This document shows positions 39,803 through 48,850 of a DNA stretch of 64,000 nucleotides, piece by piece. A program made the position numbers and the translations under genes. The stretch spans positions 1-64,000 of the forward strand of contig NZ_JADEYC010000025.1 in assembly GCF_015209505.1 (NCBI RefSeq), written 5' to 3'. The notes below the pieces were generated by a model, which did no database searches, was not told the origin of the DNA, and worked only from the letters and a program-made list of their open reading frames with translations. The stretch comes from Saccharopolyspora montiporae. Lineage in GTDB: Bacteria; Actinomycetota; Actinomycetes; Mycobacteriales; Pseudonocardiaceae. Numbering within the stretch: position 1 is the stretch's first letter; every line of letters begins with the position of its first letter.

Positions 39803-40750
39803 ATGACCGCTGCCAGCCGCGCTCCCGTGCCGTCGCCCCATCCGGATCGCCGAGTCTTCCGTGTCCGAGAACTGGAGCGATTGGGGGTTTCACAGTCAAC
39901 GGCATACCGCCGTGCACGCGCCGACGGACCGTGGAGCCGTTTGGCCCCCGGGATCGTGCTAGTAGCACCGGGACCACCCACTACTGAAGACCTCATCGAG
40001 GCGGCCCTGCTCCGGGCGGGCCCCGGCGCAGTCCTGACCGGAATGCACGCCGCACGACTGCACGGTCTGCGCTCGCCACCACGTGACGAGCCAATACACG
40101 TGTTGATCCCGCATCAGCGCAAGATCCAAAGTCATGCTCACATGCGTTTCGAGCGAACCACACGGCTACCCACGCCGGTGGAGATCGACGGGTTCCCGAC
40201 AGCCCCGTTATCCCGTGCGACCACCGACGCAGTGCGCACCTGGAAGTCACGAGCGCTCACCGAGGAGCTACTGGTCGAAGCTATCCAACATCGGCGACGC
40301 TGCCATCCGCACGATCTCATGTCCGAAATGGAACTGGGCAGCCGCCGGGGTACCGGCCTCCCCCGGGAAATTCTCCGGTCTCTCGCTGTGGACCTGCGTT
40401 CCGTCGCCGAACTGGGCGCTTTCAAGTTGCTCCGCACCACGGATCTGCCCGAACCTGCCTGGAATGCGGCGTTGTTCGATGAGAAGGGAAGGTACATCGC
40501 GCGGCCTGATGCGTGGTTCGATGATGTCGGGCTCGCGGTTGAGATCGATTCCTTCGACTTTCACTTCTCCCGGTATGATTATGCTGCGACCGCTCGTCGG
40601 GACTCGCGGTACGCGATGAACGGCGTCATCGTGCTCCGGCTGCTACCAACCCGAATCCAGGCGAGTCCCGACGAGGTGCGAAGAGAGGTGGAGCGGTCGT
40701 ACCGAACTGCCGCTGGCCGGCCCCGTCCACAGGTTCATCTCGGTCGGTGA
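39803..40750 (+). CDS. AbiEi-like antitoxin-domain protein with possible nuclease-like C-terminus
   Basis: 315-residue protein. The N-terminus is a winged-helix reminiscent of AbiEi-type antitoxins (VFRVRELERLGVSQSTAYRRA, quoted in part: LERLGVSQSTAYRRA). The middle resembles the AbiEi/DUF2204-like domain. The C-terminal third has a PD-(D/E)xK/DUF559-like look: RPDAWFDDVGLAVEIDS followed by RRDSRYAMNGVIVLRLLP. It is an orphan: no AbiEii nucleotidyltransferase follows. The start is ambiguous between ATG 39782 and 39803. Many actinobacteria hold such orphan copies of unknown role. Confidence 0.7.
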   Translation: MTAASRAPVPSPHPDRRVFRVRELERLGVSQSTAYRRARADGPWSRLAPGIVLVAPGPPTTEDLIEAALLRAGPGAVLTGMHAARLHGLRSPPRDEPIHVLIPHQRKIQSHAHMRFERTTRLPTPVEIDGFPTAPLSRATTDAVRTWKSRALTEELLVEAIQHRRRCHPHDLMSEMELGSRRGTGLPREILRSLAVDLRSVAELGAFKLLRTTDLPEPAWNAALFDEKGRYIARPDAWFDDVGLAVEIDSFDFHFSRYDYAATARRDSRYAMNGVIVLRLLPTRIQASPDEVRREVERSYRTAAGRPRPQVHLGR

Positions 40751-40787
40751 GCTCACTTCCGGCCGACGTGGGGGCTGCCCAGTGGCT

Positions 40788-40811
40788 GCGAGCATGGACG
40801 CTTTCCTGTCA
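40788..40811. repeat. Half copy of the dispersed palindrome
   Basis: Only the left arm survives, with one substitution and one indel (GCGAGCATGGACGCTTTCCT...). The right arm is absent. It lies between the AbiEi-like gene and the amidohydrolase gene, apparently a decayed or deleted copy. Confidence 0.75.
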
Positions 40812-40909
40812 TCTTGCCGCAGCACCAGGATCTTTCACCTGGGGTCTGGTGCGCACGCCTCAAAGGGGGCAGCATGCACTCCCGCTGTGATCGTCGCGGG
40901 AGGTTCCTG

Positions 40910-42556
40910 ATGAGTGTTGGCATGCGTCCACGCCTGATCAAAGCTGCCCGGGTCGTTACGATGTGTGACGAAGACCCGTACCTGATTGCCGCTGAACCCG
41001 CCTTCGTCACGATTGGCGAATGGATCACGGCAGTCGGCGAGTACGACGACTTGCTCGCGCAGCACCCGAACGCCGAACTTGTCGACTTCGGAAACGCCAC
41101 GATCGTGCCCGGTTTCAACGACGCGCACCAGCATCCGACGATGACCGCCGGAAACATGCGCGGAGTGGACCTCTCGCACGCCACTTCCCATGCGCAGGTC
41201 GCTTCGTTGCTCAGCGAGCGTATCTCTTCTTCTGCTACCGGTGAGTGGGTCGTTGGAACCCGCTATGACCACGCGAAGTCCGGGGACATTACCCCGCTTT
41301 CCCGGGATGACCTCGACGAACTGACAGGGCAGCATCCCGTTCTCCTGATCAATATCGGAGCGCACTGGGGCGTGGTGAACTCGGCTGGTCTTCACGCTGC
41401 GGGCTTGACCGAGGCGTCACAAGACCCGCCCGGAGGCGAACTCGTCCGGGATGCGGATGGTCGGCTGACCGGGATCGTGCACGAACAGGCGCTGTTCGAT
41501 GTGGCCTACCCAGCGTTGTCTCGTGGGAACCCCGCGATTCCTCCGCAGGATCAGGAAGCGGCCTTGGCGCAGTTGATCGAGACGCTGCGTGCGTTGAACG
41601 CGCTGGGCATCACCAGCGTCGGTGATGCGATGGTCGGTCCGGTGGAGCTTGGTCTGCTTCAGGAGGCGCACAGGCGCGGACTGCTCACCGTTCGAGTGAA
41701 TGCCCTACTCACCTACCCCCATGTCGATGCGTTGCGGAGGACCGGCCTCCGAACAGATTTCGGTGACAGGTGGCTGCGCATCGGCGGGATCAAAGCATTT
41801 GCCGACGGTGCGGTTGCAGGTGGAACGTGCCTGGTAGATGAGCCGTTCGAAGGAACTGAGGACCACGGAATCCAGACACTTCCCGTCGAGGAGCTCGACG
41901 AGCTGGTGGAGCTGGTGCACCGGTCGGGCAACCGGCTCGCGATCCACGCCAACGGTGATCGGGCTATCCGGATGGTGCTGGACTCGATCGAAAGTGCTCG
42001 CCAGAAGCACCCGGATGTGCAGGTGCAGCACCGCATCGAACACTGCACCGTGGTCGACGATGACATCGTTGACCGGCTTCGACGCAGCGGAACGATCGCT
42101 GTTCCCTTCGGCAGCTACGTGGACTTCCACGGGGACAAACTGCTCGCCTACTACGGTGCCGACCGACTGGAGCGCATGTTCGCCCATCGGAAACTGCTCG
42201 ATTCAGGCGTACCGGTCGCAGGGTCAAGTGATTTCCCGTGCGGTCCAGTTGAGCCGTTGCGGGCACTGCGTAGTTGCATCACGCGCCGTTCCGGCTCGGG
42301 GAAGTCGGACGGGCAAGTGCTCGGCGGATCCCAGAGGATCACCCCGGTAGAAGCCCTCGCGTTGTACACGACTGGATCTGCGCACGCGTCGGGTGAGGAC
42401 GACTGCAAGGGACGGATTTGGCCCGGTTTCTTGGCGGACTTCGCGGTACTCAACGGGGATCCGTTGACCGTTGATCCGATCGCGCTTCCGGACCTCGACG
42501 TGCGGCAAACGTGGGTGGGCGGAGAGCCCGTATGGCACCTGGGCCAGGAGCGCTAG
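40910..42556 (+). CDS. Amidohydrolase, YtcJ-like
   Basis: 548-residue metal-dependent amidohydrolase. The metal motif HQHP appears in VPGFNDAHQHPTM (about residue 70); later ligands are in LAIHANGDRA (His about 346) and VQHRIEHC (His about 377), and the Asp in VAGSSDFPCGP. This pattern fits the YtcJ/LigW-like exoenzyme group with unknown natural substrates. ATG 40910 has GGGAGG 6 bp upstream; an ATG at 40874 is also preceded by AAAGGGGG. It is followed by a transporter operon, so it may act on an imported compound. Confidence 0.85.
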   Translation: MSVGMRPRLIKAARVVTMCDEDPYLIAAEPAFVTIGEWITAVGEYDDLLAQHPNAELVDFGNATIVPGFNDAHQHPTMTAGNMRGVDLSHATSHAQVASLLSERISSSATGEWVVGTRYDHAKSGDITPLSRDDLDELTGQHPVLLINIGAHWGVVNSAGLHAAGLTEASQDPPGGELVRDADGRLTGIVHEQALFDVAYPALSRGNPAIPPQDQEAALAQLIETLRALNALGITSVGDAMVGPVELGLLQEAHRRGLLTVRVNALLTYPHVDALRRTGLRTDFGDRWLRIGGIKAFADGAVAGGTCLVDEPFEGTEDHGIQTLPVEELDELVELVHRSGNRLAIHANGDRAIRMVLDSIESARQKHPDVQVQHRIEHCTVVDDDIVDRLRRSGTIAVPFGSYVDFHGDKLLAYYGADRLERMFAHRKLLDSGVPVAGSSDFPCGPVEPLRALRSCITRRSGSGKSDGQVLGGSQRITPVEALALYTTGSAHASGEDDCKGRIWPGFLADFAVLNGDPLTVDPIALPDLDVRQTWVGGEPVWHLGQER

Positions 42557-42565
42557 ACGACAACA

Positions 42566-42627
42566 GGCACCTGGCACCTCGGCGTACCGCTGATCACACG
42601 ACGCTTCACGCCCGACGGCCAGGTGCC
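42566..42627. terminator. Stem-loop after the amidohydrolase gene
   Basis: Arms GGCACCTGGC (42566-42575) and GCCAGGTGCC (42618-42627) pair perfectly around a 42-nt loop. It starts 9 nt after the stop codon, and its last base adjoins the next palindrome copy. Confidence 0.45.
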
Positions 42628-42674
42628 AGCATGGGAACTTTCCTGCCACATGTGGCAGGAAAGTTCCCATGCTG
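42627..42674. repeat. Dispersed palindrome, copy 13
   Basis: Perfect 48-bp palindrome with a CCACATGTGG centre: the usual inner T-A pair is replaced by C-G on both arms, keeping complementarity. It lies in the co-directional gap between the amidohydrolase and DUF3311 genes. Confidence 0.96.
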
Positions 42675-42700
42675 TTGCCGAGACGGCGAGGAGAGGGTGG

Positions 42701-42931
42701 ATGCTGAGGAAGCGCAGGTCATTGTGGTGGCTGGTCGGCCCGGTCGTGCTGTTCGTAGTGGCACTCCCCCTCTACAACCGCATCGAACCGGTCGTTCTCG
42801 GCCTGCCGTTCTTCATGTTCTGGATGCTCATGGGAACCCTGCTGACGCCGGTCTGCGTCTGGCTGGCCGCACGAGGCGATCCGGTTTGGCGAGCCGACCA
42901 CGAGCGTCGCGACGGGAGTGAGAGCCGATGA
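42701..42931 (+). CDS. DUF3311 small membrane protein
   Basis: 76-residue protein with two membrane helices (WWLVGPVVLFVVALPLYN and LPFFMFWMLMGTLLTPVCVW) and the DUF3311 hallmark PLYNRIEPVVLGLPFFMFW. DUF3311 genes precede SSS permeases and are thought to encode an accessory subunit. ATG 42701 is preceded by GAGGAGAGGG. Its stop overlaps the start of the permease as ATGA, implying coupled translation. Longer versions of the frame run through the palindrome and are not real. Confidence 0.9.
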   Translation: MLRKRRSLWWLVGPVVLFVVALPLYNRIEPVVLGLPFFMFWMLMGTLLTPVCVWLAARGDPVWRADHERRDGSESR

Positions 42932-44400
42932 GTAACGCTGTCGTCTCGGTCGGCATTTTCGGGTTGTTCATGCTGGCCACCGTGCTCCTGGGGCTGTTGT
43001 CGCTCCGGGGCCGGGACCGGTCGAACCTGACGGAGTGGTCGGTGGGCGGCCGCAGCCTTGGCGTCGTACTGATCTTCGTGTTGATGGCCGGTGAGACCTA
43101 CACCAGCTTCAGCTACCTCGGGGCTGCCGGCTGGTCGTACGACTACGGGATGCCGGTCTTCTACTTGCTGGCATACCTCGCGATCGGCTTCGCGGTCGGA
43201 TATCTGATCGGCCCCGTGCTGTGGCACTACGCGCACCGGAACAGCCTCCACAACATCACCGACATGGCAGCGCACCGGTTCAGCTCCCCGTGGCTCGGCG
43301 CCCTGGTAGCCGTCCTGACCACGGTGTTCCTACTGCCCTACATCCAGTTGCAGATCACCGGAATGGGCGTGGTCGTTTCCACGATCAGTTACGGCACGAT
43401 CAGCCTCGGCGCCGGGTACGTGATCGCGTTCCTCGTCACGGAATCCTTCATCATATTTTCCGGCCTGCGTGGCAGTGCCTGGGTTTCCGTGCTGAAGGAC
43501 GCCTTGGTCTTCCTCACGCTGCTGATCGTCTTCGTGTACGTGCCGGTGCACTACTTCGGTGGGGTCGGCCCGATGCTGGAGCGCCTGGTGACCGAACGTC
43601 CGGAGTGGTTGACACTCCCGGGACAGGGCGACGAATCGCTGGGCATGCTGTGGTTCGCCACCACAGCAGTGCTCAACGGCGTTGTGTACACCATCTTCCC
43701 GACAACGGTGGCGGGATACCTCGGAGCGAAGAATCCGAATGTCCTGCGCAGGAATGCCATGATTATGCCCTTCTACCAGGTTCTGCTGTTCGTGCCGATC
43801 CTGCTGGGGCTTGCCGCGATCTTCGTGGTCCCGGGCCTCGCCGATTCGAACCTGGCGATGTTCGAGCTCGTGGTGGACTCGATGCCCGCGTGGTTGGTGG
43901 GTCTGATCGGCGTCGCCGGCGCACTGTCCTCAATCGTCCCGATGGCAGTGTTCATGCTGGTGATCGGCACGATGTGGGGTCGATCAGTTCTCGGTGTACA
44001 CCCGCGAACCGCGTCACGGCAGAAGGAGCTGTCGCAGCTCGTCACGTTCGCGGTGGGTTTGCTGGCTCTCGTGCTCACGTTCCTGTCGCCGAGCACGCTG
44101 GTGCAATTGTCGGTGTTGTCGTACCAAGGATTGGCGCAGTTGCTGCCGGTGGTGCTGGTGAGCCTGTTCTGGCGGCGGATGTCGGTCGCAGGCGCGGTTT
44201 CCGGGCTCTGCGTGGGCGTGGCGGTGGTCGCCGTTCTGGTCGCCACCGGAAACGATCCGTGGCATGGGGTCAATTCGGGCGTCATCGGACTCGTGCTCAA
44301 CGTGACGGTCAACATTCTCGTGAGCAAAATCCGGCCGGGTTGGGTACCAGGCGAGCGGATGGCAGCCGACGAACTCGCCGAACAGGCCGGAACACGCTAA
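42928..44400 (+). CDS. Sodium:solute symporter, SSS family
   Basis: 490-residue permease with about 13 membrane helices. The SSS features VGGRSLGVVLIFVLMAGETY and the helix 2-3 motif SYLGAAGWSYDYGMPVFY are visible (quoted as SYLGAAGWSYDYG). Members partnered with DUF3311 belong to the YhjB/PanF-like branch. The substrate is unknown; the adjacent amidohydrolase suggests an organic amine, amide or carboxylate. Its stop codon overlaps the patatin stop tail to tail (TAA and TAG within CTAA at 44397-44400), leaving no space for a palindrome. Confidence 0.9.
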   Translation: MSNAVVSVGIFGLFMLATVLLGLLSLRGRDRSNLTEWSVGGRSLGVVLIFVLMAGETYTSFSYLGAAGWSYDYGMPVFYLLAYLAIGFAVGYLIGPVLWHYAHRNSLHNITDMAAHRFSSPWLGALVAVLTTVFLLPYIQLQITGMGVVVSTISYGTISLGAGYVIAFLVTESFIIFSGLRGSAWVSVLKDALVFLTLLIVFVYVPVHYFGGVGPMLERLVTERPEWLTLPGQGDESLGMLWFATTAVLNGVVYTIFPTTVAGYLGAKNPNVLRRNAMIMPFYQVLLFVPILLGLAAIFVVPGLADSNLAMFELVVDSMPAWLVGLIGVAGALSSIVPMAVFMLVIGTMWGRSVLGVHPRTASRQKELSQLVTFAVGLLALVLTFLSPSTLVQLSVLSYQGLAQLLPVVLVSLFWRRMSVAGAVSGLCVGVAVVAVLVATGNDPWHGVNSGVIGLVLNVTVNILVSKIRPGWVPGERMAADELAEQAGTR

Positions 44401-45347
44401 CCGCGATGTTCCTGCGCGGTGGTGCTCACCCCGAAGTGGTTGCCACCGGAAGGATTGCCACCGATATCCACCGGCCCTCGGGGTACTGGACGTGCTTCCG
44501 GCAGCCAGCGGGAGGCGATCTCGAAGGATGCGTCCATCAGTTCTCCGACGTGTTCGAACGAGTACGGCGACAAACCCACCACTGATGGCGCGGGCAACAC
44601 GTACAGGTCGCACCGTGCCGCGTTCAGCTGCAGATCGAGCCGGGCCGCCGAGACCATCGCCGCACCCAGAGCCGCCCCGTTGACCCCGCCGACCGACCGG
44701 GGTGGCGACTTCGGCGGTGGCCACGTGGCGATTGCTCCGATACCGCGCGTTTTCCTGCGGTTGACGACGAACGGTTCGGTCCCGCCGCATGGGAGGACGA
44801 ACACCCGGTCGGCCCCGCGTTCCACAGCGCGGCTGACCGGCATGAACGCGGCGGGCCCGCCATCGACCAGCCAGCGCCCCGCGACCTGCACCGGCGGGAA
44901 CATGCCCGGTATCGAGCACGAGGCGACCAGAGCGGGCAACGCGGGACCGCGCTCGAAGTACACCGGGTCGCCGTTGTCGACGTCAGTGGCCGTGACGGTC
45001 AACGGCACCGCCGCGTGCTCCAACCTGCGGTAGGGCAAGGTCCTGTTCAGCCAGTCAGCCAGCCCGTGACTGGTCATGACGTGGTTCGACAACCCCATCT
45101 TGCCCGCGAGGATGCGCAGGGGTTGAATCGGGAAGACATCGGTGCGCCGCAGCCTGGTCCAGAGCTCGCGGAGTCGAGCGGCGCCGGTGGTAGACGGATC
45201 ACCGGCCAGCCACGCGGCGTTAAGGGACCCTACTGAGGTCCCGACGAGCAGATCCGGCTCGACTCCCCCGTCGATCAACGCTGTGACCAGGCCAGACTGA
45301 ATCGCTCCGAACGTGGATCCACCCGGAAGCACCCATGCTGTGCGCAT
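44397..45347 (-). CDS. Patatin-like phospholipase
   Basis: 316-residue patatin-fold hydrolase with a Ser-Asp dyad. The oxyanion loop is degenerate (LPGGSTFGAIQSG instead of GGGxRG), the nucleophile is in LLVGTSVGSLNAAW (Ser about residue 40) and the Asp in WLVDGGPAAFMP (about 163). The fold matches bacterial patatins that act on membrane or storage lipids. ATG 45347 has GAGGAC 7 bp upstream. The C-terminal tail contains Gly- and Asn-rich sequence. Role is not deducible from neighbours. Confidence 0.87.
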   Translation of the reverse strand: MRTAWVLPGGSTFGAIQSGLVTALIDGGVEPDLLVGTSVGSLNAAWLAGDPSTTGAARLRELWTRLRRTDVFPIQPLRILAGKMGLSNHVMTSHGLADWLNRTLPYRRLEHAAVPLTVTATDVDNGDPVYFERGPALPALVASCSIPGMFPPVQVAGRWLVDGGPAAFMPVSRAVERGADRVFVLPCGGTEPFVVNRRKTRGIGAIATWPPPKSPPRSVGGVNGAALGAAMVSAARLDLQLNAARCDLYVLPAPSVVGLSPYSFEHVGELMDASFEIASRWLPEARPVPRGPVDIGGNPSGGNHFGVSTTAQEHRG

Positions 45348-45411
45348 CGGCAAGTCCTCTCTGCGGTCCCTCCTCCGGTTCGAGCCTAGCCAGGTCGCGG
45401 TGATTCGCCCG

Positions 45412-45847
45412 TCAGTCCGCGCCGGGGTGTCCGCGACGTCGTCCGCGTTTGATCTCGCCGCGGTGCTTCTTCGCGGCCAACCGCCGTTCGCGTACGGCTC
45501 TGCTGCGTTTCGTCGGTTTGCGGGTGGGCGGTGGTGGCTGGACAGCTTCGGCGAGGGCAGAGGCCAGCCGCCGGCGTGCGACCGCGCGGTTTGCGCGTTG
45601 CGTGCGGTGCTCGGATGCGCTGAACGGTCAACTTCCCGGCAGAGATTCGGTTCGCGAGCTGCGCGGCGACGCGCGGCCGATAGGTATCGGGGATCGAGGT
45701 GGACCCGGCCAGATCGAAGCTGAGTTCGACTCGCGACTCGGTGGTGTTCACGCCTTGACCACCAGGTCCGGAAGATCGGGAAAAGCGCTCGGAGAGTTCT
45801 GCCGCCGGAATTGTCCAGCGCCGGGTGACAGGCAGGTCTGCGGACAC
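45412..45847 (-). pseudogene. arfB: Ribosome-rescue peptidyl-tRNA hydrolase ArfB, frameshifted
   Basis: ArfB (YaeJ/ICT1) frees stalled ribosomes with a GGQ domain. From GTG 45847 the frame reads VSADLPVTRRWTIPAAELSE and SSGPGGQGVNTTESRVELSF, then leaves the family after KLTV. A one-base insertion (an extra A on the plus strand at 45623-45624) shifts the frame. In the next frame the expected sequence resumes, SASEHRTQRANRAVARRR then PPTRKPTKRSRAVRERRLAA, and ends at 45412. The repaired protein would have 144 residues. Either a real mutation, leaving a truncated but GGQ-bearing protein, or a sequencing error. Confidence 0.88.
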
Positions 45848-45894
45848 TTCCCCAGGATCGCGCACAACGGATGCCGACACCGCGAGCAGACCGT

Positions 45895-45944
45895 GCAGCA
45901 TGGGAACTTTCCTGTCACATGGGACAGGAAAGTTCCCATGCTGC
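45895..45944. repeat. Dispersed palindrome, copy 14
   Basis: 50-bp copy with CACATGGG centre and GCAGCAT/ATGCTGC ends; one central pair mismatched. It lies in the co-directional gap between the serine hydrolase stop and the arfB start, immediately downstream of the hydrolase gene. Confidence 0.95.
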
Positions 45945-45948
45945 GGCG

Positions 45949-47313
45949 CTAGGCGGGGCCGGGGTGCCAGGGGGTTGTTCCGCCGGGGATTGGTGCTTCC
46001 GGGTCGTACGGGGTGCGGGTGAAGATGAACGTGTTCAGGTCGAGGTGGCTGGGTTTCCCGTCTGCACCGCGGCCCACCGCGAGGCGCTCACCCCGGTAGT
46101 AGCCATCGAGCCCAGTCCACGTGCCGTCACCGTTGTCGCGGAACCGCGACGCTCGGCCCCGGCCCCGCAACGGAGCCAGGTCCAGCATTCCGTCCGGCAG
46201 CACGCGGAGCACGAACGGACTCGGCCCCCAGTACCACTGTCCGGTGATCTCCAAGGCCCGTTCGTCGATGTGCTCCGCGGGTCTCCACGTCTCCGGGATG
46301 GGCGGCTCGTGCTCGTCGAGCAGGTCCAGCAGGTCGGTGGTGAAGCTACCGGCGACACCGGCCGTCGTGTTCGCCATGAAGATCACCCCGGTCGATTCAT
46401 CCGGGTCGGCCCACAGCGTGGCCAGGAATCCGGGCATGGATCCGGTGTGCCCAGCGAGCCTGCGGCCCCGGTTGCGGGTGAGTTGCATGCCCAGGCCGTA
46501 TCCCGCTCGCCATTCGCCACCGTCGTCCACGGCTCCGGGTGCGCGCATCTCTTCGACGGTCGCCGGATGCAGGACGTCGCCGCTGTCGCCAGCTGCGAAG
46601 CGCACCCAACGGGCCATGTCGTCGAACGTGGACCAGTACTGACCCGCCGGGGCCATGGCTCTCGCGTCTTCAGCAGGTTCGGCGAGCAGCACGTCGGCCC
46701 ACGGGTGCACTGCGTAGCCCTGCGCGTGCGGAGCGGCCGGCGCCGTCGTGGTCCGGCCCATCTCCAGTGGATCCAGGATCTCCCGCTGCGCGGCCCGGTG
46801 CCAGGGTTCACCACGGATGCGGGAGACGAGTTCGCCCAGCACACCGAATCCGGTGTTGGAGTAATGGAAGACGTGCCGCGGGTTCGGGCGCACTGCGTCG
46901 TTGTCGATGGCCGCGAGGAACTCGGGCGCCTCGTGCCCCGGAGTTCGCTCCCACCACGGGCCGGCCGGTTCGGCGCGCAATCCGCTGGAGTGCGCGAGGA
47001 TTTCGCCGATGGGGCGGTTGCCGATCGCGGTACCGGGCAGGTGGTGGTCCAGCGGATCGGCCAGGTCGAGTCGGTCTTCGTCGCGCAAGCGCATGACCAG
47101 GACCGCGACGAACATCTTGGTGATGGATCCGACGCGGTACTGGGTGTCGCTGGTCGGCGGTCGCCCCGCTACTTCGCCACGCCCGTCGAACCAGATCGTC
47201 GAACCGTCGCGCACCAGGCCCGCCACGAGCGATGGGATCCGGTTGCGGTTCTGCTCCACGGCAAGGCGGCGCACCAGCGCGCGCTGTGTGGTGGGCAGGA
47301 GGGTGCTGTGCAT
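45949..47313 (-). CDS. Beta-lactamase-family serine hydrolase (class C-like)
   Basis: 454-residue protein of the beta-lactamase/AmpC/esterase EstB fold. The SxxK motif is in GSITKMFVAV (Ser about residue 63), the YxN motif in HYSNTGFGVLG (about 150) and the HxG/KTG-like motif in LAGHTGSMPGF. The C-terminal 100 residues form an extra beta-rich domain. There is no signal peptide, so it is more likely an esterase or D-aminopeptidase-like enzyme than a secreted beta-lactamase. It is 12 bp upstream of the APC permease stop on the same strand, likely co-transcribed downstream of it. Confidence 0.87.
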   Translation of the reverse strand: MHSTLLPTTQRALVRRLAVEQNRNRIPSLVAGLVRDGSTIWFDGRGEVAGRPPTSDTQYRVGSITKMFVAVLVMRLRDEDRLDLADPLDHHLPGTAIGNRPIGEILAHSSGLRAEPAGPWWERTPGHEAPEFLAAIDNDAVRPNPRHVFHYSNTGFGVLGELVSRIRGEPWHRAAQREILDPLEMGRTTTAPAAPHAQGYAVHPWADVLLAEPAEDARAMAPAGQYWSTFDDMARWVRFAAGDSGDVLHPATVEEMRAPGAVDDGGEWRAGYGLGMQLTRNRGRRLAGHTGSMPGFLATLWADPDESTGVIFMANTTAGVAGSFTTDLLDLLDEHEPPIPETWRPAEHIDERALEITGQWYWGPSPFVLRVLPDGMLDLAPLRGRGRASRFRDNGDGTWTGLDGYYRGERLAVGRGADGKPSHLDLNTFIFTRTPYDPEAPIPGGTTPWHPGPA

Positions 47314-47325
47314 GCGGTGATGCTG

Positions 47326-48732
47326 TCACCCGATCCGGCCGGAAGCCTGCAACAGGTGGTGCTCGGCCTCGGGGCCGGCACGCACGCGAGGCACGCGCAG
47401 CACGAAGACCAGTCCGAGTATCCACAGCGCACCGACGAGCAGCCACTCTTGCGGCCACGCCAACGCTGCGGGCATGCCGGGCAGGCAGAGCACGATCAGC
47501 CCGCCGCTGAGCACGACGGCCAGTACTCCGACGGTGCGCGCGGGCCCGACCCGGTACGGACGTTCGAGCTGCGGTTCACGTTTGCGCAGCACCAGGAACG
47601 ACACGCCCACCAGCAGGTATCCGAGCACGATGTTGGTGGATCCCGCGTTGGACAGCCAGGTCAGCATTTGGTCGCCGAAGAAGGGGGAAATGCAGCTGAT
47701 ACCGCCGATGAACAGGACCGCGTTCCCCGGTGTGCGGTACTTCGGGTGCAGGCGCCCGAACCAGGCGGGCAGCATTCCGGAGGACGCCATCGCGTAGATG
47801 AGGCGGCTGGCGCCGATCAGCAGGCCGTTCCAGCTGGTGAGAATTCCTGCGATACCGCCGAGGACGAGTACCTGGCCCATCACGGGCGTGCCCCACAGCG
47901 CGGTCATGGCGTCGGCGGTCGCGAGTTCGGCCCCCGCTGATTCGTGGCTGGGCAGCGCAAATCCGACGGTCAGCTGCACAAGTACGTACCACGCGGTGGC
48001 CAGCACGACGGAGAACACCAGCACATGCCCGATCCTGCGACGGGAGAACGCGGCTTCTTCCGCCGACTGCGGGATGACGTCGAAACCTAGGAACAGGAAC
48101 GGAGTCACCACCACCACAGCGAGCACTCCGGGAGTGCCGCCGGTGAACAGGGGTTCGGCGTTGACCGGAGAACCTCCGATGAAGAGGCCGAACAACATCG
48201 TTGCTCCTACCGCGAGCAGGAACATCACGCCGATGCTCTGGAACACGCTAGCCGGCCGGATCCCGATGTAGTTCACCAAGGTCATGATCGCTGCGCCCAG
48301 CACCCCGATGAGCACCCAGGAGCTGTGCACAGGTGATCCGGCGATGGTCCACAGCGTCGGTCCGGGCATGTCGGGCAGCAGGTAGGCGATCGTTTCTGGC
48401 AGGGCGACCGCTTCGAACGCGACGACCGAAACGTAGCCGATCACCACGGCCCACGAGGTGACGAAGGCCGGCCGGGCACCCAGGGCCCGCAGCGCGTAGT
48501 TGTGCTCTCCCCCTGCTTTGGGCATGGCGGAGACGAGCTCGGCGTAAGTCAGGCCGACGAGGCAGACGATCGCGCCGCCGATAGCGAACGCCAGCGCCGA
48601 TCCCGCGGTTCCCGCCTGGGCGATGAACTCCCCGGCGAGGACGACCCACCCGAAGCCGATCATGGAGCCGAATCCCACCGCGAGTACATCCTTGCGCCCG
48701 AGGACACGCACGAACGAACCGTTGTCGCTCAT
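47326..48732 (-). CDS. APC-family amino acid permease
   Basis: 468-residue permease with 12 membrane helices. Helix 1 carries the broken glycine motif GFGSMIGFGWVVLAG, helix 2 begins with SALAFAIGGAIVCLVGLTYAEL (quoted as GGAIVCLVGLTYAEL), and ELVSAMPKAGGEHNY is the usual helix 2-3 segment. Substrate amino acid is unknown. ATG 48732 with GGAGCGGGAA directly upstream is preferred over GTG 48744. It is transcribed toward the serine hydrolase with a 12-bp gap, so the two probably form an operon. Confidence 0.92.
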   Translation of the reverse strand: MSDNGSFVRVLGRKDVLAVGFGSMIGFGWVVLAGEFIAQAGTAGSALAFAIGGAIVCLVGLTYAELVSAMPKAGGEHNYALRALGARPAFVTSWAVVIGYVSVVAFEAVALPETIAYLLPDMPGPTLWTIAGSPVHSSWVLIGVLGAAIMTLVNYIGIRPASVFQSIGVMFLLAVGATMLFGLFIGGSPVNAEPLFTGGTPGVLAVVVVTPFLFLGFDVIPQSAEEAAFSRRRIGHVLVFSVVLATAWYVLVQLTVGFALPSHESAGAELATADAMTALWGTPVMGQVLVLGGIAGILTSWNGLLIGASRLIYAMASSGMLPAWFGRLHPKYRTPGNAVLFIGGISCISPFFGDQMLTWLSNAGSTNIVLGYLLVGVSFLVLRKREPQLERPYRVGPARTVGVLAVVLSGGLIVLCLPGMPAALAWPQEWLLVGALWILGLVFVLRVPRVRAGPEAEHHLLQASGRIG

Positions 48733-48850
48733 TTCCCGCTCCACTACGTAGTCACTCTATCGCGCGATGGCGTCACATCCTGGTGCCGCCGAGCGCGCTT
48801 GGCAAGAGCTGCATCGTGCAGTGGAGCGCATCGACGTTTCCTGGAGCGTT

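Noticed and set aside
39803..42931. Toxin-antitoxin or defence island around the AbiEi-like gene
   Set aside because: No AbiEii toxin, restriction or other defence gene is adjacent; neighbours are metabolic and transport genes.
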